Of a stretch of 64,000 nucleotides of DNA, positions 43,745 through 53,698 are shown piece after piece. Position 1 is the first letter of the stretch. Every line of letters begins with the position of its first letter. The stretch comes from Lactococcus carnosus. Lineage in GTDB: Bacteria; Bacillota; Bacilli; Lactobacillales; Streptococcaceae. The notes below the pieces were generated by a model, which saw only the letters and a program-made list of their open reading frames with translations, was not told where the DNA came from and did no database searches. Location: positions 558,001 through 622,000 of the forward strand of contig NZ_CP017194.1 of assembly GCF_006770265.1 (NCBI RefSeq), given 5' to 3'. A program made the position numbers and the translations under genes.

Positions 43745-45106
43745 ATGGCAGATATTGATGTGCTAAAGGCACCGCCTCAAGACTTAGCAGCAGAACAGGC
43801 TGTGCTTGGGGCGATTTTCCTTGATAGCGAACGCTTGATTGAAGTATCGGAGTTCATTGCTGCAGATGACTTTTATAAGACATCTCATCAGATTATTTTC
43901 CGAATTATGATGCGGTTACAAGATGAGCGTAGCCCAATCGATGTCCTAACAGTTCATACACTATTAGATAATCAGGGCGACCTTGAAACAATAGGTGGCA
44001 TTTCTTATATTGCTGAGTTAGCGGCGAGTACACCAACTGCTGCTAATGCTGCTTTCTATGCCAAGATTGTATCAGAGAAAGCCTTGCTACGTAAACTGAT
44101 TCGTCAGTTAACAGAATCAGTAGAGCGTGCCTATTCCCAGGATGAGCCAGCAGATGATATTATTGCTTTGGCTGAAAAAGGCATTGTTGCGGTTACAGAA
44201 GGTCGGACAAGATCTGGTTTTCGAAAGATTTCAGAGATTATTGATACCAATTACGATGAGATTGAACGCTTGTCAAAGCAAAAATCAACAGTGACAGGTA
44301 TTTCAACAGGTTATCCTGCGCTTGATGAGAAAACAACAGGGCTACATGAGGGTGAGTTGATTATTTTGGCTGCTCGACCAGCCATGGGGAAAACGGCTTT
44401 TGCACTGAATATAGCGGCTAATATTGGCAAGTTAGGCCAGACAGTTGCCATCTTTTCACTGGAAATGGGCGCGGAGAGTCTGGTCAACAGGATGGTATCA
44501 TCTGAAGGCTTGATTGATGCCTATTCATTGAGAACGGGTAAGTTGACCGATGATGATTGGAGTAACTTGATTATTGCACAGGGGGCCTTAGCAGATAGAA
44601 GTATCTATGTTGATGACTCACCCGGTATAAAAATTACAGAGATTAGAGCACGATCTCGTAAGCTTGCACAAGAGCAAGGTGGCCTAGGCTTGATTCTAAT
44701 CGACTACCTTCAGTTAATTTCAGGTACTGGTAAAGAAAATAGGCAACAAGAAGTCTCGGAAATTTCTAGACAGCTTAAAGTGTTGGCCAAAGAACTTAAA
44801 GTACCAGTTTTAGCACTTAGTCAGCTAAGCCGTGGTGTTGAACAACGTGAAGATAAGCGGCCTAAGTTATCCGATTTACGGGAATCTGGATCAATCGAGC
44901 AGGATGCAGATATTGTCGCCTTCATTCATCGTGAAGCCTATTATCAAAATCCAAATGATCCAGAAGTTGAGCTAGATAATAAAGCAGAGATTATCTTTGC
45001 GAAAAACAGATCTGGTGAGACAGGGACAGCAGAATTAATGTGGGTGGGACAGTTTACCAAGTTCACTAGCATTGATACACATCATGAGTCAGGACCAAGC
45101 TACTAA
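43745..45106 (+). CDS. Replicative DNA helicase (DnaB family; dnaC in Bacillus naming)
   Basis: 453 residues. The N-terminal DnaB helical domain (PPQDLAAEQAVLGAIFLD, 10-115) precedes a RecA-like core with Walker A in AARPAMGKTAFAL (about 210-222), Walker B LGLILIDYLQLI, LSQLSRGVEQRED and SGSIEQDADIVAFIHRE, plus the arginine finger region KNRSG. It forms the hexameric ring that unwinds DNA at the fork, loaded by DnaI, which is encoded 4 kb downstream. I leave the symbol empty because dnaB is used below for the initiation protein. Confidence 0.96.
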   Translation: MADIDVLKAPPQDLAAEQAVLGAIFLDSERLIEVSEFIAADDFYKTSHQIIFRIMMRLQDERSPIDVLTVHTLLDNQGDLETIGGISYIAELAASTPTAANAAFYAKIVSEKALLRKLIRQLTESVERAYSQDEPADDIIALAEKGIVAVTEGRTRSGFRKISEIIDTNYDEIERLSKQKSTVTGISTGYPALDEKTTGLHEGELIILAARPAMGKTAFALNIAANIGKLGQTVAIFSLEMGAESLVNRMVSSEGLIDAYSLRTGKLTDDDWSNLIIAQGALADRSIYVDDSPGIKITEIRARSRKLAQEQGGLGLILIDYLQLISGTGKENRQQEVSEISRQLKVLAKELKVPVLALSQLSRGVEQREDKRPKLSDLRESGSIEQDADIVAFIHREAYYQNPNDPEVELDNKAEIIFAKNRSGETGTAELMWVGQFTKFTSIDTHHESGPSY

Positions 45107-45135
45107 ATCTAGTGTAGATTTTAATGGGCCTTTCA

Positions 45136-45144
45136 TGTTATAAT
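45136..45144 (+). promoter_or_regulatory. Extended -10 promoter of veg
   Basis: TGTTATAAT (TG-n-TATAAT) without a good -35 box, about 60 bases before the veg start codon. Confidence 0.55.
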
Positions 45145-45203
45145 AGAAATACTGTAAAAGTTCATCTAGGTGAATAAAGAGAATTCAAAGAAATGAGAGC
45201 AAT

Positions 45204-45452
45204 ATGGATAGCCAAGAAGTCGGAAAAATTATTGAAATCAAAAAAGAAGTTGCATCACACTTAGGTGAAGAAGTTGATATCACAGATCATTACGGTCGTA
45301 AACGTGAAAACAGACATAAAGTAACCTTGACTGAGGTCTTTGATACGCATTTTGTTGTTGAAAAATTCTTACCTCGTGGTCAGAAAATCGTCGAATCTTA
45401 TATGTATGCAGATATTTTAACGCAGTCTATGTTAATTCATTATAAAGGTTAA
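45204..45452 (+). CDS. veg: Veg family protein
   Basis: 82 residues. Resembles Bacillus Veg through IKKEVASHLGEEVDIT, GRKRENRHKVTLTEVFDTHFVVE and SYMYADILTQSMLIHY near the C-terminus. Bacillus Veg is a small, highly expressed protein reported to stimulate biofilm genes; its role here is unknown. ATG 45204 has GAGAGCAATATGG upstream, a weak SD site. The next gene, ccrZ, begins 43 bases after it. Confidence 0.85.
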   Translation: MDSQEVGKIIEIKKEVASHLGEEVDITDHYGRKRENRHKVTLTEVFDTHFVVEKFLPRGQKIVESYMYADILTQSMLIHYKG

Positions 45453-45495
45453 AGAGACCCATTGATTATTATAAAGAAAGGAGGATTCTATCAAC

Positions 45496-46296
45496 ATGAT
45501 GCAAGAAAATGATGTCGATTGGCATTATGTACCCTTAAATAATTCATTTGGTCAAAGTATCAATAATGTCTTTTATGCAACGTTTGGTAACCAAAAAGCA
45601 TTTGTAAAAGTAAATGCAAGCCCACTCTTAGCATCGATTTCACAAGTTGGCTTGACACCAAAAATTATTTGGACCAAGCGTAATAGCAGTGGCGATATGT
45701 TAACAGCACAATCATGGGTGGATGGTCTTGTACTGGCTGCTACTGAGATGGGTGATATACAGATTAATCAAACATTGGGCACATTACACCATAGTAAAAT
45801 GCTGGTAGAAGCCTTCAAAAAATTTGGTGATGATGTCACAACGCCTAAGAACTTAATTGATACCTTGTACAAACAAGCGCATAGACGTCTGCTTGAGAAC
45901 ACCTATTTATCAGAGGCCCTCGACCAATTACGTGAAGCGACACCAAAATTTGATGCACAGCAAGCAGTGCTGGTTCATGGTGACGTTAATCACCATAACT
46001 GGCTGAGAAATGATCACAGCGGTAAAATATACCTCGTTGATTGGGATACAGTTGCCTTATCGGATGCTTTTGTAGATGTTGCCCACTTGCTTAGCCATTA
46101 TGTTGCGCCAAGTAAGTGGCGAGACTGGCTAGACTATTCAGGCTACCGAGTAGATGAGGAAGCATATGCCAAAGTAGAGTGGTATGGCATGCTGTCATTT
46201 TTAAAACAGATTAATGAAAATTTATGGTCAGATAATCTACAGGCTGCAAATTCAGAAATAATAGGCTTGAGAAATTTTAGAGCGATTTTTAAATAA
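45496..46296 (+). CDS. ccrZ: Cell-cycle regulator CcrZ (YtmP-like phosphotransferase)
   Basis: 266 residues. Aminoglycoside-phosphotransferase/choline-kinase fold with the Brenner motif VHGDVNHHNWL (catalytic Asp) and metal-binding LVDWDTVALSDAFVDVAHLLSHY. CcrZ in pneumococcus links division to initiation of replication, probably through DnaA. The gene precedes trmB as in other streptococci. An AAGGAGG site lies eleven bases before ATG 45496; a second ATG follows at once. The substrate phosphorylated is not evident from sequence. Confidence 0.88.
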   Translation: MMQENDVDWHYVPLNNSFGQSINNVFYATFGNQKAFVKVNASPLLASISQVGLTPKIIWTKRNSSGDMLTAQSWVDGLVLAATEMGDIQINQTLGTLHHSKMLVEAFKKFGDDVTTPKNLIDTLYKQAHRRLLENTYLSEALDQLREATPKFDAQQAVLVHGDVNHHNWLRNDHSGKIYLVDWDTVALSDAFVDVAHLLSHYVAPSKWRDWLDYSGYRVDEEAYAKVEWYGMLSFLKQINENLWSDNLQAANSEIIGLRNFRAIFK

Positions 46297-46390
46297 AGTA
46301 AAGAGGAGACGAATGTCTCCTTGTTTCTGTTAAAGGGAAACATTCAAGTGGCTAGCATTAGCTAGTAATAATAGCAGAATAGGAGTAAAC

Positions 46391-47059
46391 ATGCGAGTCA
46401 GAAATCGTAAAGGCGCACCAGAGATGATGGCAGCAAATCGCCAATATGTCGTTGAAAATCCAGAAGCCTTTAGAGGTAAATGGTCAGAAAAATTTGGCAA
46501 TCATAACCCCATTCATATCGAAGTAGGATCTGGTAAAGGTGGCTTTATTACAGGGATGGCCCAACAAAATCCAGATATTAATTATATTGCGATTGATATG
46601 CAGCTGACGGTCTTATCTTTTGCATTGGATAAGGTATTGCACCTGGACTTACCAAACGTACAACTTTTACACGTTGATGGTAGTAGTTTAACCAATTATT
46701 TTGAAGCTGGTGAAGTTGATCTTGTCTACCTTAATTTTTCAGATCCATGGCCTAAATCACGTCATGAAAAACGTCGATTGACCTATAAGGATTTTCTTAA
46801 AACTTATGAAACCATATTAGTAAAAAATGGACAAGTTCACTTTAAAACAGATAATCGTGGTCTTTTTGAATATTCATTAAGTGCAATGAGCCAATATGGT
46901 ATGGTGTTAAATCAAGTTTGGTTGGATTTACATGCTGATGATGTATTCGCTGAAAAAAATGTGATGACAGAATATGAAGCAAAATTTTCTGAAAAAGGTC
47001 AAGTGATCTACCGTGTGGAGGCGCAATTTCAAGATGAAATGTCCAAAATGTCAATCTGA
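46391..47059 (+). CDS. trmB: tRNA (guanine-N7)-methyltransferase
   Basis: 222 residues. Makes m7G46 in tRNA variable loops. SAM-binding [12 protein letters not shown] near residue 42 and the signature [14 protein letters not shown] near residue 120 are present, with [11 protein letters not shown] further on. ATG 46391 has TAGGAGTAAAC upstream. Its last 26 bases overlap the nrdR start, so the two are tightly coupled, an unusually long overlap for genes of unrelated function. Confidence 0.95.
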   Translation: MRVRNRKGAPEMMAANRQYVVENPEAFRGKWSEKFGNHNPIHIEVGSGKGGFITGMAQQNPDINYIAIDMQLTVLSFALDKVLHLDLPNVQLLHVDGSSLTNYFEAGEVDLVYLNFSDPWPKSRHEKRRLTYKDFLKTYETILVKNGQVHFKTDNRGLFEYSLSAMSQYGMVLNQVWLDLHADDVFAEKNVMTEYEAKFSEKGQVIYRVEAQFQDEMSKMSI

Positions 47060-47486
47060 TGAATCTAAAGTTGTCGATAGTCGACAAGCTGAAAATGCCA
47101 TAAGACGTCGTAGGGAGTGTGAAGCATGTCATAATCGCTTTACAACCTTCGAACGGATAGAAGAAATGCCTTTGCTCGTCATTAAAAAAGATGATACTCG
47201 TGAAATCTTTAATCGGGATAAAATCATTACAGGTATTGTTAGAAGTGCCAGAAAACGCCCGGTATCGTCAGAAGCGATAGAAAAAGCTGTTGAACGTGTT
47301 GAACGTAAAATCAGGATGCTATCTGAAAATGAAGTGCGTTCTGAGATTGTCGGTGAATTTGTAATGGAAGAACTGGCTGACTTAGATGAGATCACCTATG
47401 TGCGTTTTGCCAGTGTCTATCGTAGTTTTAAAGATGTCAGCGATCTTGAAGAGTTACTTAGAAATATTACAAATAAAAATAAATAA
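47034..47486 (+). CDS. nrdR: Transcriptional repressor NrdR
   Basis: 150 residues from the ATG at 47034, inside the end of trmB, with GGAGG about twelve bases upstream. The N-terminal zinc ribbon has its four cysteines in MKCPKCQS and CEACHNRF, and [17 protein letters not shown] binds DNA. The ATP-cone domain (about 45-135) reads [19 protein letters not shown]. It represses ribonucleotide reductase genes when dATP is high. It leads the nrdR-dnaB-dnaI unit, as in streptococci. Confidence 0.96.
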   Translation: MKCPKCQSDESKVVDSRQAENAIRRRRECEACHNRFTTFERIEEMPLLVIKKDDTREIFNRDKIITGIVRSARKRPVSSEAIEKAVERVERKIRMLSENEVRSEIVGEFVMEELADLDEITYVRFASVYRSFKDVSDLEELLRNITNKNK

Positions 47487-47544
47487 AGCGTCAAATTTAG
47501 CATGATAGGCTTAGCAATTATAAGCACTTCAGCAAGGAGTTCAT

Positions 47545-48729
47545 ATGAGACCAATTGATAAATTCATCGTCAAAAACAATGAAAAGATCAGCTTTGATGC
47601 GGGTGTTTTTGTCATGTATTATCAACCGATTATCGGTCTTGAAGGATTTGCTCTCTATCAATTATTACGGGTGTTTCCGCAACAAAATGGGCGGCTATCT
47701 GATTTGTTAAACCAATTAGATTATGGCATGAATGCCTTAGAGTTGAGTATTGAAAAACTATCTGCCTTAAAGCTAATGGATATCTATGATGATCATGGTA
47801 GGTTAACTTTTGTGCTACATAGCCATCTGACACCGGAACATTTTTTGTCAGACCCGCTATATAAGCAACTATTAATCGATAAGATAGGTCAGACAGCTGT
47901 AGATAAGTTACAACTATCAAACACATTTTCTGGTAAAAATATCTCAAAACGCTTTTCTGATATTTACCGAGTAAATGACATCCAAACACCTGTTGAACCC
48001 TCGTCACAAGTAACGGGATCACTAGATTTGGCGGCTTTTCAGGCTGCTATGCAGCAACAAGGTATTCAGTTTTCTGATGAGACAAAAGATACGCTAGCAC
48101 TTTATGCCCTATCAGAGAAATTTGGTTTAGACTGGTATCAGTTATTTAAAATTGCTGAGACAACTCAAAATGGGGATCAGTCTTTAAATACAGCAAATAT
48201 GTCCCGTAGATTAATCACATTAAATCAAAAGCAACCGCATCTGTTAGATTTCTCTAAAGCAGAACAAGCTTTGATTAGAACTGCAAAAGCTGAACGACCT
48301 GAGAGCTTACTAGCACACATAAAAAAACGGCGATTCGATGGTCATCCGACACAAAAAGAAAAGCAGTTATTAGCACGTTTATCACGAGATGGTGTAGCTG
48401 ACGACATTCAAAATATGTTGATTATTTACTTCTTAGAGATTCGAGGCTATTCAAATATCTCTGATTATATAGAAGAGCAGGCTAATCGTTGGAAAAAAGA
48501 TCAAGTGACGACTGCAGAGCTAGCTGTAAAATGGTTATCAACCTATCAGAATAAACAGGCTGATAAAGCAAAGAAAAAAACGCAGTCACAAGCAAAAGTA
48601 GCACCAGTTGGTAGTAAAACGCCCGACTGGTATGATCCTGCTTACAAAAATGAAACAGATGCAAAACAGCAGGCTGAGCTTGAAAGAATCAAGCAAGAGA
48701 CGCTTAAAAAAATGAATGGCGGTGACTGA
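47545..48729 (+). CDS. dnaB: Replication initiation and membrane attachment protein DnaB
   Basis: 394 residues. Member of the Firmicutes DnaB/DnaD family that, with DnaD and DnaI, loads the helicase at the origin. The N-terminal winged-helix-like region has FDAGVFVMYYQPIIGLEGFALYQLLR. Two DnaD-like (DDBH2-type) regions lie at about 175-245 and 290-345 (YFLEIRGYSNISDYIEEQANRW). The tail is lysine/glutamine-rich and low-complexity. The SD site AAGGAG precedes ATG 47545. It overlaps or abuts dnaI (GGTGACTGAAATGG). Confidence 0.92.
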   Translation: MRPIDKFIVKNNEKISFDAGVFVMYYQPIIGLEGFALYQLLRVFPQQNGRLSDLLNQLDYGMNALELSIEKLSALKLMDIYDDHGRLTFVLHSHLTPEHFLSDPLYKQLLIDKIGQTAVDKLQLSNTFSGKNISKRFSDIYRVNDIQTPVEPSSQVTGSLDLAAFQAAMQQQGIQFSDETKDTLALYALSEKFGLDWYQLFKIAETTQNGDQSLNTANMSRRLITLNQKQPHLLDFSKAEQALIRTAKAERPESLLAHIKKRRFDGHPTQKEKQLLARLSRDGVADDIQNMLIIYFLEIRGYSNISDYIEEQANRWKKDQVTTAELAVKWLSTYQNKQADKAKKKTQSQAKVAPVGSKTPDWYDPAYKNETDAKQQAELERIKQETLKKMNGGD

Positions 48730-48730
48730 A

Positions 48731-49618
48731 ATGGCTTTTGACTCGATAGCAGATGGAATGAAAACGCGGCTTGACTGGGATAGATATCACCAATTGTCAG
48801 AGAAGATTTTAGAGAATCAAGAAATTCAAGACTTTATATCTGAAAATGAGTTTCAACCACTACAAGTTAACAAATCATTATCAAAATTTAATGAATATGT
48901 GACTGAAAAAGCAAAATTTGTCTCAGGTGAAACGACTAAGATCCCTGGCTACGAACCGATTCTCTTTAATAATGAAGGCTTTGCAGATGTGACTTACCGA
49001 GCAACGGCAGATACAGTTGCTAAAGCAGAAGAAGTGAGTAAAAAACGCCGTGTTAGATTGATCGGCATGCCAAAAGATATGATTGATATTTCTTGGAATG
49101 ATGTCTTGTTGGATGATGCTAACCGAATGAAAGCCTATCAAGCAGTAGCGGCCTTTATTTCTGATTATCCAAATCAAGGTGGCGTCTATCTTTATGGTCA
49201 ATTTGGGGTTGGTAAAAGTTTCATGATGGCTGCCATGGCAAATGAATTGGCTGAAAAAGGTATCTCAACCACCCTAATTCACTATCCATCATTTATTTCG
49301 GATAATTCAGGATTTGACGATTTGAAAGCACAAGCTAATGAAGTTAAGAAAACCGAAGTATTGGTCTTAGATGATATTGGCGCAGAAAGTAATAATGACT
49401 GGATTCGTGATAATATCCTGCAAATCATTTTACAGTACCGCATGCAAGAAAATCTCCCAACATTTTTCACCTCAAATCTGACAATGCTTGAACTTGAGCA
49501 ACGGTTGGCAATGACGAAAAAAGGGGATGAGACCTGGTCAGCAAAACGTGTCATGGAACGTGTGCGTAAGCTGTCGACTGAGTATGCGTTAGCAGGTGAA
49601 AACCGTCGTAATCGCTAA
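48731..49618 (+). CDS. dnaI: Primosomal protein DnaI (helicase loader)
   Basis: 295 residues from ATG 48731; an in-frame ATG at 48716 lies inside dnaB and lacks an SD site. The C-terminal AAA+ domain (about 140-290) has Walker A YGQFGVGKSFMMAA, Walker B VLVLDDIGAES, sensor FFTSNLTM and the ending LAGENRRNR. The N-terminal helicase-binding domain lacks the zinc-binding cysteines known in Bacillus DnaI, a difference I recall for streptococcal versions also. Loads the replicative helicase. A terminator follows. Confidence 0.94.
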   Translation: MAFDSIADGMKTRLDWDRYHQLSEKILENQEIQDFISENEFQPLQVNKSLSKFNEYVTEKAKFVSGETTKIPGYEPILFNNEGFADVTYRATADTVAKAEEVSKKRRVRLIGMPKDMIDISWNDVLLDDANRMKAYQAVAAFISDYPNQGGVYLYGQFGVGKSFMMAAMANELAEKGISTTLIHYPSFISDNSGFDDLKAQANEVKKTEVLVLDDIGAESNNDWIRDNILQIILQYRMQENLPTFFTSNLTMLELEQRLAMTKKGDETWSAKRVMERVRKLSTEYALAGENRRNR

Positions 49619-49686
49619 TTTTGTATCATAAATATGACTCGGATAGCTATAGGCTATTGCTAAACGCAGTAAAAATAAGTATCCTT

Positions 49687-49722
49687 ATAAAAATGCTATC
49701 GAACATAAGATAGCATTTTTAT
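49687..49722 (+). terminator. Rho-independent terminator after dnaI
   Basis: AAAAATGCTATC/GATAGCATTTTT, a 12-bp perfect stem followed by T residues. Confidence 0.9.
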
Positions 49723-49796
49723 CTTGTTTATTTATGTTATACTAGTATCTGAGTGCTTATCAAGTGGAGAGCACGGTAACATAGAGGAGAAAATAA

Positions 49797-51107
49797 ATGG
49801 CATTACCAACAGTAGCAATAGTAGGCCGACCAAATGTCGGCAAATCAACAATTTTTAACAGAATCGCTGGAGAGCGTATCTCGATCGTTGAAGATATTCC
49901 CGGTATTACACGTGACCGTATTTATACAACAAGTGAATGGTTAAATAATAAATTCGCCATGATTGACACAGGTGGTATAGAAATGGCAGATACCCCTTTC
50001 ATGTCACAAATCAAGGCACAAGCTGAGATCGCCATGGATGAAGCTGATGTCATCGTTTTTGTCGTAGATGGCGAAAATGGGGTAACAGACGCTGATGAGT
50101 ATGTTGCACAAATTCTATATAAAACAGATACACCAGTCATTCTTGTGGTGAATAAAATCGATAACCCTGAACGTCGGATGGAAATTTTCGATTTCTATAG
50201 TTTAGGACTTGGCGAACCATATCCAGTATCTGCTGTCCATGGTATCGGTACAGGTGACGTCTTAGATGCCATCGTCGAGAATCTACCAGTAGACACCGAA
50301 GAAGAAAATCCAGACATCATCAAATTCTCACTAATTGGTCGACCAAATGTTGGTAAATCAAGCTTGATCAATGCGATCTTAGGAGAAGATCGTGTGATTG
50401 CAAGTCCGATTGCGGGCACAACACGCGATGCCATCGATACTAACTTTACGGATGCCGAAGATCAAGAATTTACCATGATTGATACAGCTGGTATGCGTAA
50501 ACGTGGTAAGGTCTATGAATCAACTGAGAAGTATTCTGTCATGCGTGCCATGCGTGCGATTGACCGTTCAGATGTTGTACTGATGATTCTTAATGCCGAG
50601 GAAGGTATCCGTGAGTACGATAAACGGATTGCAGGATTTGCTCATGAAGCTGGTCGTGGTATCATTATTGTTGTTAATAAATGGGATACGATCGAGAAGG
50701 ATAATAAAACCCTCAAAAATTGGGAAGAAAAAATCCGTGATGAGTTCCAATATTTAAGCTATGCACCGATTATTTTTGTTTCAGCGGAAACAAAACAACG
50801 CTTGCATAAATTGCCGGAGTTGATTAAGGCAGTGAGTCAAGCGCAAAATATGAGAATCCCTTCAGCAGTTCTGAATGATGTGATCATGGATGCCATAGCC
50901 ATCAACCCAACACCAACTGATAAAGGCCGTCGTCTTAAGATTTTTTATGCGACACAAGTGGCGATCAAACCACCAACTTTCGTTGTCTTTGTTAATGAAG
51001 AAGAGTTGATGCATTTCTCTTATGGTCGTATGCTCGAAAATCAAATTCGAAAAGCATTTGTATTTGAAGGTACACCAATTCATCTCATTTCACGTAAACG
51101 TAAATAA
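49797..51107 (+). CDS. der: Ribosome-biogenesis GTPase Der (EngA)
   Basis: 436 residues. Two tandem GTPase domains are visible: G1 at about 10-17 (GRPNVGKS), G3 DTGG and G4 NKID; then G1 at about 182-189 (GRPNVGKS), DTAGMRKRG and NKWD. A C-terminal KH-like domain follows (about 355-436, ending [10 protein letters not shown]). Required for 50S subunit maturation. Two G domains in tandem are unique to this family. The SD site GAGGAG is 8 bases upstream. Monocistronic with its own terminator. Confidence 0.97.
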   Translation: MALPTVAIVGRPNVGKSTIFNRIAGERISIVEDIPGITRDRIYTTSEWLNNKFAMIDTGGIEMADTPFMSQIKAQAEIAMDEADVIVFVVDGENGVTDADEYVAQILYKTDTPVILVVNKIDNPERRMEIFDFYSLGLGEPYPVSAVHGIGTGDVLDAIVENLPVDTEEENPDIIKFSLIGRPNVGKSSLINAILGEDRVIASPIAGTTRDAIDTNFTDAEDQEFTMIDTAGMRKRGKVYESTEKYSVMRAMRAIDRSDVVLMILNAEEGIREYDKRIAGFAHEAGRGIIIVVNKWDTIEKDNKTLKNWEEKIRDEFQYLSYAPIIFVSAETKQRLHKLPELIKAVSQAQNMRIPSAVLNDVIMDAIAINPTPTDKGRRLKIFYATQVAIKPPTFVVFVNEEELMHFSYGRMLENQIRKAFVFEGTPIHLISRKRK

Positions 51108-51108
51108 T

Positions 51109-51147
51109 AAAAAACTTCTGAATCTTGATGTTCAGAAGTTTTTTTAT
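51109..51147. terminator. Terminator between der and the convergent antiporter gene
   Basis: AAAACTTCTGAA/TTCAGAAGTTTT, a 12-bp stem with A and T tracts on both sides, suitable for both directions. Confidence 0.88.
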
Positions 51148-51182
51148 ATGGACTAAAAAAGTTGCTACATAAGGAGCTGTTA

Positions 51183-52139
51183 CTACCCTAATAAAATAAC
51201 CATATAACCTACGAAACAAGCAATCAAGATACTACCTTCTACTCGGGAAAGGGTATTGCGTTTTCCGATGTAAGAGAAAACCCAAACTAGGAAAGTGAGA
51301 CCAAATAGAAAGACAAGTTCTAGATTAAAAATAGGTAAGTAATCTAGCGGATTGATAACAGCGCCTAGACCGATGATCAAAAAGAGATTTAGGATACATG
51401 ACCCAATCAAGTTACCGATGGCAAGTCCTTCGGTGCCTTTTAAGGTTGCTGTGATAGAGGTGATTAGTTCAGGTAATGCTGTACCCATACCTACAATCGT
51501 TAAGCCGATGATACTTTCTGGAATCCCAATGGTTTCACCGATAACCTTTGCATTATCAACAGCAAAATCAGCACCAAATTTTAGGGCGATAAAGCCTAGA
51601 ATAATATAGATAACTGACTTTGTTACAGAAATATGATCAGCAGTAGGGTGCGAATGCTGTTTGGATAACTGGATACGGTGTAGCGATTTGTAGGCAGGCA
51701 CGATGAAATAGATGACACTCATAGCAATTAACAGCCAGCCTTCTAGCCTTGATATAACAAGATGTCCACCAATTAAGCCATTGCCCATAAAAGCAAGTAC
51801 TGCAGTGGCCATGACTGCAAGTGGCAGATGGACATTTTTTGTATCGCGATCTAAATGAACGGGTTTGATCAAGGCAATGATGCCCAAAATAAGTGCTAAA
51901 TTCACGATGTTTGAGCCCAATGCATTACCGAATATCAAATCATGATAGTCGTTTTTAGCCGATGATATGGTGATCATGATTTCTGGAAAAGATGTACCAA
52001 GTGAGACGATTGTTAACCCAATCACCACATCTGGAATGCGATATTTTTTGGCAATATTTCTTGCACCATCAACAAGTAAATCTGCACCGATGATAATCAA
52101 TATAAAACCAAATAAGACAAGTAATGTTTTTATAAGCAT
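51183..52139 (-). CDS. Calcium/sodium antiporter, CaCA family (YrbG type)
   Basis: 318 residues with about ten membrane segments and the two inverted alpha repeats of the family: GTSFPEIMITISSA...GNALGSNIVN in the first half and GTALPELITSITA...GNLIGSCILN in the second. The acidic residues of both PE motifs, which bind Ca2+, are present. Exchanges Ca2+ for Na+, H+ or K+ across the membrane; the counter-ion cannot be told. A cytoplasmic loop rich in His (SKQHSHPTADH, about residue 160) may be regulatory. GGAAG precedes the start on the minus strand. Confidence 0.9.
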   Translation of the reverse strand: MLIKTLLVLFGFILIIIGADLLVDGARNIAKKYRIPDVVIGLTIVSLGTSFPEIMITISSAKNDYHDLIFGNALGSNIVNLALILGIIALIKPVHLDRDTKNVHLPLAVMATAVLAFMGNGLIGGHLVISRLEGWLLIAMSVIYFIVPAYKSLHRIQLSKQHSHPTADHISVTKSVIYIILGFIALKFGADFAVDNAKVIGETIGIPESIIGLTIVGMGTALPELITSITATLKGTEGLAIGNLIGSCILNLFLIIGLGAVINPLDYLPIFNLELVFLFGLTFLVWVFSYIGKRNTLSRVEGSILIACFVGYMVILLG

Positions 52140-52262
52140 ACTTCCATACTAACATGTTATGCCAAAATGTCAAAACCGTGTCTGTCATAGACTACTGAAA
52201 ATTAATGGGCTTTAGCTTATTTACATTTAAAATATAGTATAAACCTTTAAAATATAATATAA

Positions 52263-52276
52263 TGTAAGCGTTTTTA
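52263..52276 (+). promoter_or_regulatory. cre box before the beta-glucoside locus
   Basis: TGTAAGCGTTTTTA matches 13 of 14 positions of TGWAANCGNTNWCA. It follows closely behind AT-rich promoter-like sequence (TATAAT at about 52254-52262 region), so CcpA would repress. Confidence 0.7.
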
Positions 52277-52315
52277 TTGCTAAACTAATAATAGAAAGTA
52301 GAGAGAGGATCGTAT

Positions 52316-53686
52316 ATGAAAACATTTCCAAAAGATTTTTTGTGGGGTGCATCAACAAGTGCCTACCAAGTTGAAGGTGGCTGGGACCAGGATGGTAAAG
52401 AACCATCAGTTCAAGATATAAGAGAGCCGTTTCCAAATACAACGGATTTTAAAGTATCAGTAGATCACTATAATCGATACAAAGAAGATATTCAACTTTT
52501 TAAAGAATTGGGCTTAAAAGCCTATCGTTTTTCAATTGCCTGGACGCGAGTGTTACCCTATGGCAAAGTAAACGAAGCGGGTCTTAAGTTTTATGATGAC
52601 TTAATTAATGACTTAATTGCAAATGACATCCAACCCATTCCAACGGTTTTTCATTTTGATTTACCAGCATCGCTTCATGAAAAAGGTGGTTGGGGAAATC
52701 GCGATACAATCGATGCTTTTGTAGATTACTGTAAGCTATTATTTGATCGCTATGGTGACCGTGTGACTTATTGGCAGACAATTAATGAGCAAAATATGCT
52801 TGTATTTGCAGGTAGAGTGTTGGATGGCGGTAAGGCGAGTTGGCGGTCTATCTTCCAGGGCAATCACCACATGCTAGTTGCTCAAGCTAAAGCGATGAAA
52901 GTCTATCATGAAGGTAACTATGGCGGAAAAATTGGACCAGCGCCAAATATCGCTTGTGTTTATCCAAAATCCGAAAAACCTGAAGATATGTTGGCAGCTG
53001 AATACATGAGCGCCTTTAGAAACTGGTTATTCTTGGATGCTGCAGTATATGGGGTTTACAACCATATGGCGATGCGTATTTTGAAAGCAATTGATGCGGT
53101 ACCTGAAATCACAGAATCAGACCGACTGGTTATGAAAGAAAATACAGCTGATTTCATTGCGTTTAACTACTATAATTCAATGACTGTTTCAGCTCCAGCT
53201 GCAATTGGGAGTGAACAAAGTAAAGACCAACAATCCGGTTTTTCAATAGCAGGATTCTTCAAATCTGAAAAAAATGAGCATTTGAAAACAACTGAATTTG
53301 CAAACTGGCCAATTGATCCGACTGGTTTACGCGTCACTGCCAATCAAATTTATGATAGATACCGCTTGCCTTTATTGATTACAGAAAACGGTCTTGGTCA
53401 AGAAGACACCCTGACTGAAGATGGTAAAATTCATGACCACTATCGGATTGACTATTTAGCTGCACATATCGAGCAAATGCGCTTATCCATTGAAGATGGT
53501 GTTGAATTCCTCGGGTATTGCCCATGGAGTGCGATTGATTTGATTAGTACACATGAAGGCTTTAGAAAGCGGTATGGTTTTGTTTATGTCAACCGAGATG
53601 ATTTTGATTTGAAAGATCTTAGCCGTCATAAAAAAGATAGCTTCTTCTGGTTCCAAAATGTCATTAAAAATAATGGTCTAGAATAA
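52316..53686 (+). CDS. 6-phospho-beta-glucosidase or beta-glucosidase (GH1)
   Basis: 456 residues. GH1 start FPKDFLWGASTSAYQVEGG, acid/base Glu158 in TINEQN and nucleophile Glu357 in LLITENGLG. The C-terminal loop STHEGFRKRYGFVYVNRD contains the Ser...Lys-x-Tyr set that holds the 6-phosphate in phospho-beta-glucosidases, so a phosphorylated substrate is favoured. No PTS gene is adjacent; the neighbouring ROK protein resembles beta-glucoside kinase BglK, which phosphorylates disaccharides inside the cell. This could supply the phosphorylated substrate. Strong SD AGAGAGGA. The ROK-MupG gene starts 12 bases after it. Confidence 0.9.
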   Translation: MKTFPKDFLWGASTSAYQVEGGWDQDGKEPSVQDIREPFPNTTDFKVSVDHYNRYKEDIQLFKELGLKAYRFSIAWTRVLPYGKVNEAGLKFYDDLINDLIANDIQPIPTVFHFDLPASLHEKGGWGNRDTIDAFVDYCKLLFDRYGDRVTYWQTINEQNMLVFAGRVLDGGKASWRSIFQGNHHMLVAQAKAMKVYHEGNYGGKIGPAPNIACVYPKSEKPEDMLAAEYMSAFRNWLFLDAAVYGVYNHMAMRILKAIDAVPEITESDRLVMKENTADFIAFNYYNSMTVSAPAAIGSEQSKDQQSGFSIAGFFKSEKNEHLKTTEFANWPIDPTGLRVTANQIYDRYRLPLLITENGLGQEDTLTEDGKIHDHYRIDYLAAHIEQMRLSIEDGVEFLGYCPWSAIDLISTHEGFRKRYGFVYVNRDDFDLKDLSRHKKDSFFWFQNVIKNNGLE

Positions 53687-53698
53687 TAGGTGACAGAG

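Noticed and set aside
47630-48022. A 130-codon minus-strand frame inside dnaB
   Set aside because: Antisense to a well-supported gene, no SD site and no recognisable family.
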